Shown here: positions 26,201 to 38,200 of the stretch, piece after piece | How the letters are laid out: each line of letters starts with the position of its first letter | Position numbering within the stretch: position 1 is the first letter of the stretch | Origin: Delphinapterus leucas | Taxonomy: Eukaryota; Chordata; Mammalia; Artiodactyla; Monodontidae | Direction: 5' to 3' | NCBI RefSeq assembly: GCF_002288925.2 | Contig: NW_022098043.1 | Coordinates: 6,310,901 to 6,374,900, forward strand | DNA length: 64,000 nt | The notes under the pieces: model-generated | Database searches by the model: none | Seen by the model: the letters and a program-made list of their open reading frames with translations, nothing else | Told to the model about the DNA's origin: nothing | Made by a program: the position numbers and the translations under genes

Positions 26201-29200
26201 ATCTTACTACTTTCCAGGGAGTATCACCTTTGCTCTTCCCCTGCCTGCAGTGGGTGTTTTGGGGTTTTCTAATTCTCTGTAGAGATTTCCCACATACTAC
26301 CCAAAGCATCACTATTTCCTTTTTTGTCAGTAGTACAATGCAGAGGATGAATGCTTCCTTGATCCCCACTTTAGATTCAACAACAAAAACATTTTCATAA
26401 GTAATGTTTATTAAGTGACATGCGTGTTTTAAGTGCCTACATATATTAAATCACTTAAAACTTCCAATAACCTATGTGTAGGTTCTACTACCAGTCCTAT
26501 TTTATAGATTAGGAAAATCAAGGTTTAGAGAGTGCCCAATGGCACAAGTATGATATTGCTGAGCTGGGTAACAATCCCAGCTTTCACTCCCAAGGTCATG
26601 CTCTGAGCTGCATGCTGAATTGGACAAGGCAACTCCTCAGTGGGACCTCAAAAATAAGAACTAGCACTGATGAAGAATACATTTGCCATCCCTGTGGCAG
26701 GAAAGTTCAGTCTTTTTCTGAAGGTAACAGAAAGTAAAACGTTTGAATAATAAAATCCTTTGCCCACAGAAAGGCCCAGCCCATCAGCCAATCTTATGTG
26801 TGTGCTGATCCAGGCTAATTCAGGGATTCTGACACGCAGCAGCACTCGGCATCATTAACTAGTATCCCTGCGGACGTGAGCTCTTGAGATCTCAGTTTCA
26901 CACTATCTTTTAAGACACTTGGAAGGAATTCTCCGTAAGCAATGATGTGATCCTATGCAACAGGCAAGGAACAGTCAATGAGAGAGGGGCCTGGATGCTG
27001 GGCCTGCTTTGGGTGATCCGCTCCAAGTCATGGCAAAGTTTTTCGGATCTTCTCTATTCTGAAAATTGATAATGTCTTCCCCTTTCCTGACTTCATGTGA
27101 TGCTACTGGGAAAAGGAGACTAAAGCGGAATGTCATTTAAAGAGATTGAGAGGACTTCAAAGTTGTGGCACTGGATCCAAGCCAAATCCCACTCACCTGG
27201 AAGTCTACTGCAACTGGATTTGCTGGACAACCTTGTAAACTCCTCGGGGGGAGTGGGGGGCAGCACTTTATGTTTTCCTGTATTGCCCAGTGCCCAGCCA
27301 CATGCTGGGCACACACAAGCTCTGGCGAAGTGCCTTGTTGGCTGGCTGACAACAGACTTGAATGTGTTGGCAGAAAGCACATGTTTGTGAGATACTGTAT
27401 TTGCCAACAGTTAGAAACTGGTGTGTGGGGAACAAAGGTAGGGAGGGGAAAAGGGAAGAAGATACTATGCAAGGTGCATGGCATGAAAAAAAAAGGCAGG
27501 CTCTTATGGTGACAGATGGCACTGGAGAAGGCTGCTCTTGTCACCAATACTCTCTAGCATTTATTGAGCATTTTCTATGTGGCAGGCATGGAGCTTCATG
27601 CTTTATGTGTGATATCTCTTTTATTCTCACAACAGCCCAATGTGGTAGTGTTACTATTTTCTCTACCTTACAGAAGGCGCATAAGAGGCTTAAAAAGGTA
27701 AAGAAGTTTGTCTAAGGCCTAAAAGAAGTAAGTGGCAGAGTACTCAAGATTCAAGCCCAGGCCCGTGTGATGTCAGAGCCCAAGCTCTTAAGCTCGCTGC
27801 TGGGCTGTGCTGACCACATGACTGCTACAACGAGAGCAGCTGAAGATGATGTGACGTGACCAGCGGATGCCTCCTTGGCGATTTCCTGAGGATGTGATGA
27901 GGAGTCACAAAATCTCCTCTTCCTCCCCTGTGTGTGTTGAATGGAAGTGTGTTTTTGTCTGTATCCGTTCTAGTAGAAGGGGACAAAGATGGGGGCAGAC
28001 CCTACTAACTGGGTAAATACAAGGCATTTGGAAGAGAATGCTGGGCAGAAGGCTTTTAAGGGAACATGACTAGGGGCCACTCACAGTGGTACGCATTAAC
28101 TCAGACAGCGTCCGGGCTGCCCCTATGGGGAAAGGCAGGTTATGACCATAAGATGAGAGTGGGAGTAGGAAAACGAAGCTCAGCGGACAAACGGAAATAT
28201 TCCGGTGCTCTGCGAGCCTGTCTGTTATAAAGACTCTTTCCTTCAAACATAATGGGCCTCTGTCAGCCAAAAAGAGCCAGGTGGGCTAAAACGGAAGACA
28301 AGGAAACAGCCTGGACAGAGAATCACACAATGACACGTTAAAATGGGATTCTTCTTGAAATAGGAATGAGGGACTCTGGCTTTTGCAGGAGAATAGGAGA
28401 GGGGAAGGCACTGAACGGGGCCCAGCTCTAGTGGAGTAATGACTTCTGTTATGACTGCTGCGTGCCTTCCCAGCGCCAGGCCTGGTGCTGAGTGCCTAAT
28501 ATCCACAATCTCAGTACATACTGTGAAAGGTGTGCAGGTGGATGGAGAGGCCATTGGCTTGCCGGAAGCCCTTGCCACAATCTCTGCAGACATATGGCTT
28601 GTCCCCAGTGTGGGTCCTCACGTGGCGGGACAGCTCAATGGACTGGGCAAACACAGCATCGCAGTACTGGCATGCATACATTTTTCCTGGAAATATACGT
28701 GAGTTTATTAGAGGCAGCACTAAACATTTAGGGCATTCATAAAAACAAAATCACATTCTAAGGCACACAACAGGGAAATATAATCTGGGAGATGACAGTA
28801 AAACACGAGGCAATTTGTAATACACTGGGTGAGAGGTCTGAGCCATCCTATCAGATGGTACCTCACAAACACAGTTGATCACACAGGGAGGGTATCAGTG
28901 TCTCCCTACCCTGAGGGATAAGGACAGAGTTCTCATCACACAAGACTAGCCATCTGTTAATCTGGCCACTACAAGTACGTAAGAGCTCATTCCATTCCCA
29001 GGAAACAGATATATCCTTGAGCCCAGAAAGACGTGAGCCTGGATCCCTTGAAAAACATACAGGGCAGAAATGCAACTGCACATAAAGATGACAGATGTGG
29101 ACTCAGAAAAGAATGACAGCTTTCTGCCAGCGACTTGCTATAAAGATTCTCTTGGCTTCTCTATTTCCTCATGCACTAATGAAAATACAATGACCAGACT

Positions 29201-32200
29201 GCCAGAGAGCATTAGAAAATACCGGTAAAGAGCAAGTCTGGAAAATCGGCATTTGTAAAAAAATGCTAGACCAAATGTACCTTCAGTCTCCCTTATGGGC
29301 TAATAGAGAAATGGGAAAATCAATAAGGTGAGGGTCCAGACAGCCCAGATCCTAGGGGTGACTTCAACTAGGGCAATCCACCTCATTTTCATTTTTTATA
29401 TGTTACACTTTGGAACAAGATTTTGTTAAGAAAAAAAGGGTTTCTTACCATTTCCTCTAAGATCAGAACAAGACAAGGGTGCCCACTCTCACCACTATTA
29501 TTCAACATAGTTTTGAAAGTTTTAGCCATGGCAATCAGAGAAGAAAAAGAAATAAGGAATCCAAATTGGAAAAGAAGTAAAACTGTCACTGTTTGCAGAT
29601 GACATGATACGATACATAGAGAATCCTGAAGATGCTACCAGAAAACTACTAGAGCTAATCAATGAACTTGGTAAAGGATACAAAATTAACGCACAGAATT
29701 CTCTTGCATTCCTATACACTAACAACGAAAAATCTGAAAGAGAAATTAAGGAAACACTCCCATTTACCATTGCAACAAAGAGAATAAAATACCTAGGAAT
29801 AAACCTACCTAAGGAGACAAAAGATCTGTATTCAGAAAACTATGAGACACTGATGAAAGAAATCAAAGATGATACAAACAGATGGAGAGATATACCATGT
29901 TCTTGGATAGAAGAATCAACATTGTGAAAATGACTATACTACCCAAAGCAATCTACAGATTCAGTGCAATCCCTATCAAACTACCAATGGCATTTTTCAC
30001 AGAACTAGAACAAAAAATTTCACAATTTGTATGGAAACACAGAAGACCCCGAATAGCCAAAGCAACCCTGAGAACGAAAAACGGAGCTGGAGGAATCAGG
30101 CTCCCTGACTTCAGATTATACTACAAAGCTACAGTAATCAAGACAGTATGGTACTGGCACAGAAACAGTAGATCAATGGAAAAAATAGATCAATGGAACA
30201 GGACAGAAAGCCCAGAGATAAACCCACGCACATATGGTCACCTTATCTTTGATAAAGGAGGCAAGAATATACAAAGGAGAAAAGACAGCCTCTTCAGTAA
30301 GTGGTGCTGGGAAAACTGTACAGCAACATGTTAAAGAATGAAATTAGAACACCCCCTAATACCATATACAAAAATAAACTCAAAATGGATTAAAGACCTA
30401 AATGTAAGGCCAGACACTATGAAACTCTTAGAGGAAAACATAGGCCGAACACTCTATGACATAAATCACAGCAAGATCCTTTTTGACCCACCTTCTAGCG
30501 TAATGGAAATAAAAACACAAATAAACAAATGGGACCTAATGAAACTTAAAAGCTTTTGCACAGCAAAGGAAACCACAAACAAGACGAAAAGACAACCCTC
30601 AGAATGGGAGAAAATATTTGCAAACGAAGCAACTGACAAAGGGTTAATCTCCCAAATACACAAGCAGCTCATGCAGCTCAGTATCAAAAAAACAAACAAC
30701 CCACTCCAAAAACTGGTAGAAGACCTAAATAGACATTTCTCCAAAGAAGATATACAGATTGCCAACGAACACATGCAAGGATGCTCAACATCACTAATCA
30801 TCAAAGAAATGCAAATCAAAACCGCAACGAGGTATCACCTCACACCAGTCAGAATGGCCATCATCAAAACATCTACAAACAAAAAATGCTGGAGAGGTTG
30901 TGGAGAAAAGGAAACCCTCTTGCACTGTTGGTGGGAATGTAAATTGATACAGCCACTATGGAGAACGGTATGGAGGTTCCTTCAAAAACTGAAAACAGAA
31001 CTACCATATGACCCAGCAATCCCACTATTGGGCATATACCCTGAGAAAACCATAGTTCAAAAAGAGTCATGTCCCACAGTGTTCACTGCAGCACTATTTA
31101 CAATAGCCAGGACATAGAAGCAACCTAAGTGTCCATCAACAGACGAATGGATAAAGAAGATGTGGCACATATATACAATGGAATATTACTGAGCCATAAA
31201 AAGAAACAAAACTGAGTTATTTGTAGTGAGGTGGATGGACCTAGAGTCTGTCACACAGAGTGAAGTAAGTCAGAAGGAGAAAACAAATACCATATGGTAA
31301 CACATATATATGGAATCTAAAAAAAAAATGGTTCTGATGAACCTAGGGGCAGGACAGGAATAAAGACACAGACGTAGAGAATGGACTTGAGGACACCAGG
31401 GGGCTGGGAGGGGAAGCTGGGACGAAGTGAGAGAGTGGCAATGGACATATATACACTACCAGATGTAAAATAGCTAGCTAATGGGAAGCAGCCACATAGC
31501 ATAGGGAGATCAGCTCGGTGCTCTCTGACTAGCTAGAGGGGTGGGAAAGGGAGGGTGGGAGGGAGAGAGACGCAAGAGGGAGGGGATATGGGGATATATG
31601 TATACGTAGAGCTGATTCGCGTTGTTATACAGCAGAAACTAACACAATATTGTAAAGCAATTATACTCTAATTAAGATGTAAAAAATAAATAAATAAATA
31701 AAGTAGCAGTACAGCAGGGAAAAAAAAAAAGAAAAATAGGGTTTCTTGAATCAAGAGTTGAAATTATTGAGAAGCCCAGGACTCAGCCTTTGGCCTTCTT
31801 CTCTGTCTCCACTTTCTAGATGATCTTATCTCAGAGCCGTACATTCTACCTGTACATTGCTAGCTCCCACATTCTCTCTAGCTCCCACATTTACTCCTCA
31901 TATCTCCCAGCTGTCCCTAGAACTTCAGACTTATATCCACTGCCTATCAGCCTAGTTGTCCAGCTGGAGGTCCGAGTAGCTCAAATTTACCACCATGCCA
32001 AAACAGAGTTCCTGAGTCCACCGCCACCACCCCCGCAACCCACCCACCTATAAATACACACACACTCCAGTTTCTCCCGTTTCAGTAAATGGCAGCATCA
32101 TTTACCTGGCTGCTCATGCCAAAACCCCCAAAGCCACCCTTAATTCCTCTCTTTCCCTCATATCCCACATCTAATCCATTATCAGTCCTGTCACTTCCAC

Positions 32201-35200
32201 TTTCAACAACATATCCCCAAACTTGAACATTTTTTTACAACTCCTCCAACACAGCTTCGTAAGACCCATTCTGGATTTTTAACCTCCAAAGTGATGAGAC
32301 AATACATTTGCTATGTTTTAAGCCACTGCTCCTGGTAATTTTTTACAGCAGCAATAGAAACGAACACACCTCACATAAAAACCAAAGTCCTTACCTTGGC
32401 TTAGAAGATCCTATAAGATCTGGCCTTTTGGTTTCTTTTTTTTAAAATAAATTTATTTATTTTTATTTATTTTTGGGTCTTTGTTGCTGAGTGCGGGCTT
32501 CCTCTAGTTGCGGCGAGCGGGGGCTACTCTTCATTGTGGTGCACGGACTTCTCATTGCGGTGGCATCTCTTGTTGCAGATGACTTCTCTTGTTGCAGAGC
32601 ATGGGCTCTAGGCACGTGGGCTTCAGTAGTTGTGGCACGTGGGCTCAGTAGTTGTGACTTGCGGGCTCTAGAGCGCAAGCTCAGTAGTTGTGGCGCACGG
32701 GTTTAGTTGCCCCGCGGCATGTGGGATCTTCCTGGACCAGGGCTCGAAGCCATGTCCCCTGCATTGGCAGGCGGATTCTTAACCACTGCGCCACCAGGGA
32801 AGTCCCAAGTTCTGCCCTTTGGTGACCTCTCTGACCTTAGCTCTCAACACTTTTCCCTCACTTACTGTGCTTTAGCCCCTTCTACTTTTCTTCGGTCCCT
32901 CAAACAGGTAAGTCTCATTCGTTCCCACTTGGAGAGGGGGTGCTCTGCACTCGTGATGTTCTTCTCCTAGATCTTCCATTGGTTCTGTCTTTCATTGTGT
33001 TCAGGTTCCTATTCAAATCTCCTCTGCTCTCTCTGATGATACAAATATTAATAAATAGTTCCCAATCCCCACCCCTGCTGCTTATTCTGCTTTATTTTTC
33101 CTCATGCAGTGACTACTATCTGAATTTATATTACACTTATATATATGGTCTGTTTTACCCACTGGAATGTTAGCTCCGTGGGCTTGTGTATAGTTACACT
33201 ATCCCTAGTGCCTGGAATAATGCTCAGGAAATTCATTCACTCAGTAACTGTTTATTGAGGACCTCCTATTGCTAAGTACTATTCTAAGTTCCACAGATAC
33301 ATCAGAGGGAAGGAAAAAAAAAGACTAAGAGCTTTACCCTCATGGAGCTTGTATTCTAACAGGGGGAGACTAACTATAAACAAAATAAATTAATACGTAG
33401 ATGATGGATCCTATGATAAGTGAGAGGGAGAAAAAGAATGCAGGGGAACTGGGGCTGGGGCACTGAGACTTTACACAGGGTGGTCAGGAAAGACCTAAAG
33501 GAGAACGTGAGATTTGTGTAAAGACTTGAAGGCGGTGAGGAAGTGAAGCCTCGAGGTGTCTGAAGGGAAAGCATTCCAAGCAGAGGTCAGAGGTCAGAGG
33601 CCTGCAGGTCAGAGGCCTTGCAAGGAAGCTGCAACGGGTAGAATAGGGCAAGTGAGGGGGAGAGCGGTAAGAGATAAGGTTGGAGAGGTATCGGGGACTT
33701 GATCATGCGGGGCCTGGTAGGCTACCCTTCAGATTTTACACTGAATGTGGTGAAAAGCTTTTGCAGGGTTTTGAGCAGAGAAGTGACCTAACGTGGTTTA
33801 GCTTTAGAAGGATCACTTGGGCCTGTGTACTGAGAACACTGTCCAGAGAAAGGGTGAGAGGAGGAGACTAGTTAGGAGGCTACAACAACAATCCAGGCGA
33901 GATGATGGTGGCATTTGTACTCACACATAAATGCTCCAAATGATGTACAGAATCCTCCGAGAAGCCTTCCCTGACAACACACCGTCCCCCACTCCAACTG
34001 GACTAGAAACCCCTACTTCATTCTTCCGTATCTCCCTGTAATGGTATTATTCCATATCACACCTCTGATGGATGACCCTGACCCTGCACGGTAACTGTCT
34101 CTATACTAGAGACACGCTGGACCGTCAGCTCTGTGATCCCAGGTATTCCAGGTAAGTCACTTAGTGTCTGCCATTGCCCGATCCACAGCAGATGCTCAAC
34201 CAAGGGTTTTCTTATGCTTGAACTCCACCTCAAAGCCCAAAGAATTCCTGGCTTTATGTAAATTCTATAACTAGAAAGTCATAATATTATGTTAACCAGC
34301 TTCTCTTCAGAAACTCTCACCAAAAGCATTTTACATGTCTTTGCACATATGTATTTCCCAGCAACTGTGCACCTAGAGAGTCCATGTCTGTTTCTGTTTT
34401 TGATCTCTTTGAGATATATATCATGCCTAATCCCAAATGGGTTTTTAGGCAGCTCACAGTGTTAAAATTTGTAGGAAAAGTGAAGAAATTCTCCAAGCCT
34501 TACCTTCTGAGTGCTTCTTCTTGGTGTGGTAGGCCAGGGCAGAGGCCTGGGTGAAGGTCATGAGGCAGTGCTTGCACATGAACGGACGGTCCCCAGTGTG
34601 AAGGCGAAGGTGGTTCTTCAGGGTAGAATTGGCCGCAAACTTTGCCCCACACTCCTCACAGGAGAACGGCTTCTCGTCAAAATGCTCCGTCAGTTTGTGG
34701 TACTGCATGCCTAGGGAAGCCATACCAGGGGCCAGAGATGCTAGTGATCAATGTTATGAATTCAGCAGGAGGATACACCCGAACACTGTCTCAGGCCAGG
34801 CCTCGAGAGGAAGCACAGCGTGAGCCACAGGACGCCAGGCCATGCTGCTCATCAGCCCGCCACCCAGCGCTCCGAGCCACCTTGGTCCCTTCCTGGCTGG
34901 GTCAGGCATCAAGTGTTCTGGGTTTATCTTGTCTATCTCCTCTCTCTCTCTCTTAAATAGGACCCAGTCACCCAGAAAGAGTGAAACAAAACTCACTTTT
35001 CTGTTTCATTAGGTTTGGGGCAAGGGAAAACAATTCAAATTCTACATCCCCTGGTTTCTAGGACTCTTGTTTACTATCAAGAAACAAGTGATACATGGAA
35101 ACCTAAGAGTCAGGTGTGAAATAACTGACTATTATTATTAATAGTTATTATTATTATTATGAATAATAACAGCCACAATTTACTGAGTGCTAACTCTATT

Positions 35201-38200
35201 GAAGGCACTGTACTAGGTGTTCAGCTACATTATCTTAAATCTTCATAGCAATTCAAAAAAGTAGGTGGTATCAGGGTGCCTATTTAACAGGGGGAAATTA
35301 AAGCTCAGGGAGCTGATTCCAAAGCTCATGCTCTTCTCAAAACATTACCCTGCCTCTGCTCTATTTTCTAAGCCTTTCCACAGCCCTTACTGCATACTGG
35401 AGGCAAGGCCTGGAATCCAAACTACAATATCTGAATTATCATCCTCTATTACTTCGCCTTCTTGAATGTACCTGAGGCATGAGCAAATTCTCTTCCACAG
35501 AGGTCACACGTCACTGGAAGCCTCTTCTTCTTCTTCTTGGGGACGTCAGGCTCTCCACCTGTACCATGGGCCTCCAGCTGATGTTTCTCCAGCTCTTTCT
35601 TAGAGTCCTTGGTCTCGTTACACTCCTTACACTGCACCTGTTTGCTCTTGGCCACCCGACAGCGCTTCATGTGCACCTTGAGGCGGCAGTAGAAATGGAA
35701 GCTCTTGTCGCAGGCCTTACAGACGAAGCTCTTCTTGGCAGAGTCTGGGGAGGCAGCAGTATCTTTCTCTTGTTGTTCTGGCAAGGAACCAGTCTCTCCT
35801 TGACCGTTCTGTTTCCCAGGCTGGCAGTTTTCTTCAGTTGGCTCAGCTGCCTTTTCATCTGCTTTGTCCTTGGCTTCAAGGTGAAATTTATTACTCACCA
35901 TCCACCTTTCCTTCTCTCCCTTTTCTTCAGTAAGGAAACCTGCACAGGAGAGAGATCTGATGGCTCTGGGAATTTCCTATGTTTCTACTTTGCTTTCTAA
36001 CTTTCCTTCTTAGGGGAGAATGGAGACTACTTGGGACTGTCATCTTTACTCTCTGATAAACACAGATAGCATCATTTTACATCTATGTCTATGACTTTTC
36101 TAAGTATTTGAGAGCATATAAAATAAAGCAGCGATGGGTGAACTCCTAAATGAACTGCTGCCTCTTCTCTCCAATAAGGAAACAACCTGGGGGCCTAACA
36201 GGACCCCACCCACCCTGTTTCTTACCGGCATACGCCAACTCCTGCATGACAGGCTGCAGGCCTGGGAAAGATCTGTGGATGCTGCACAGGAGCTGACATA
36301 TTTCAATGGCCGAGATGGTTTTTTCCATGGCTCTGCTCAGCAATGCTCTCAGGGAAGCTTCAGGGCTGGCTGTCTCAGAGGAAATGCTCAGAATCTAAAT
36401 GAATACCATGAGACAAAGGCTTGCGGTTAATATCAGCAGATTTTCTCCATGGTTTTCAACGTAGAAAACAAAGCTAGTTCCAGGGAGGCATTGCTCCATC
36501 TGTAACAAGTATACATTTCGTGCCATAAATATAGTGGAGAGCCCTTTTTCTCCAAGAATGGGGAAATTAACAAAATTTTAACAAGGAGGCACATATGAAG
36601 ACAAATGTGCAAATATAAAGGTGCAAGCAAGGAAGCATTGAGGATTTTCTGTGAGAAGTATCTTCTCAGAAACCAGGAGTCTCCCAAAGAACTTTTCTAG
36701 AGCTTAGTATTATATGCTTGGAATAGGACTTGGTTGTTGGCATTTCTGTCTTGATGATCAAGATAATTTTTCGTAATATGTAACTGTTTCAATGTTGGGA
36801 AGTAATTCTGCACGATCAGTGGCTTCACGTTTTTAGATACTTAGGTGTACCCTTTTAAACATCATTTTCTTTCATAAAGAAACTCAGGTTGTTTTTTTTT
36901 GTTTTTTTTTTTGCNNNNNNNNNNNNNNNNNNNNNNNNNNNNNNNNNNNNNNNNNNNNNNNNNNNNNNNNNNNNNNNNNNNNNNNNNNNNNNNNNNNNNN
37001 NNNNNNNNNNNNNNAGTTTATTAATTAATTAATTAATTTTTGCTGTGTCGGGTCTTCGTTTCTGTGCGAGGGCTTTCTCTAGTTGTGGCAAGCAGGGGCC
37101 ACTCTTCATCGCGGTGCGCGGGCCTCTCACTATCGCGGCTTCTGTTGGAGCACAGGCTCCAGATGCGCAGGCTCAGTAGTTGTGGCTCACGGGCCTAGTT
37201 GCTCCGTGGCATGTGGGATCCTCCCAGACCAGGGCTCGAACCCGTGTCCCCTGCATTAGCAGGCAGATTCTTAACCACTGTGCCACCAGGGAAGCCCAAA
37301 ACTCAGGTTTTTAAAGAAGGTTCAAATTGGGGCTTTAAAGAGGCCAAGAATATTATTTCAAAGCCATCCTCTCAGAATGTTAGCGCTATCAGCAGAAAAG
37401 AGTCAGTACACTGAGAAAATAAAGCTAAACCATCCACAGATGGCCAAATAGAATTTTCATTTTGGAAGATATTTTATTTCTGCTCTTTTCAAGTCTATCT
37501 AAATAAACCTGATGTCCCTGGAGGCAGGCTTGAGACTAATTAGTGAGGCTAAAACTGATCAACGGCAGAAGCCCCATCTCTGAAGTGCGAGGCATGCTGG
37601 AGAGAGTCTAGCAGATGAATCTCTCCTCTGAAGCCCCACAGAAAGGTGTGCCATCTTCTGCCCATCTGAGAGTCAGACCAAGGTGGGGCTGTCACCTGTG
37701 TAGACAGAGTTAGGACAGCCTTTCTACACACCTTCCATGGCTACTTGGATCAAAAAGCACGACAGGTGAATCTGTAATTTACCTTTAAGCTCCTTTATGA
37801 TTCTCTCCCACTCAAGATGCACATGATCCTGGGATGAACATCCGTGAATTCCCCCTGCAATCCCCACCTGGTTTTTCTGGGATGCTGGCCACACTGTGAG
37901 AAGCCTTACAGAAAATGAGTTGGCACTATTTGTTATCCCATATGGGCAAAAGCTTTGTTCTTTCTATGTTTATTTTGGCTCTTTCTAGAAGCCAGAATAG
38001 AGCATGTAATAGGACCAATTTTACTTTTCTTCCTCTGAAAAAAGTTGCTTCTTACAACATGTGAGAGACCAGCATCATGGTTCCCTTTGAGTTTTCCTAG
38101 GTTTAAACAAATGGAATAAATCTGGGTTTGAGTCACTTGAACCTGAGTTCCAGTCCTGGCTGCTTCTATGACTAGCTGGTACATCCTAGAAACATCACTG

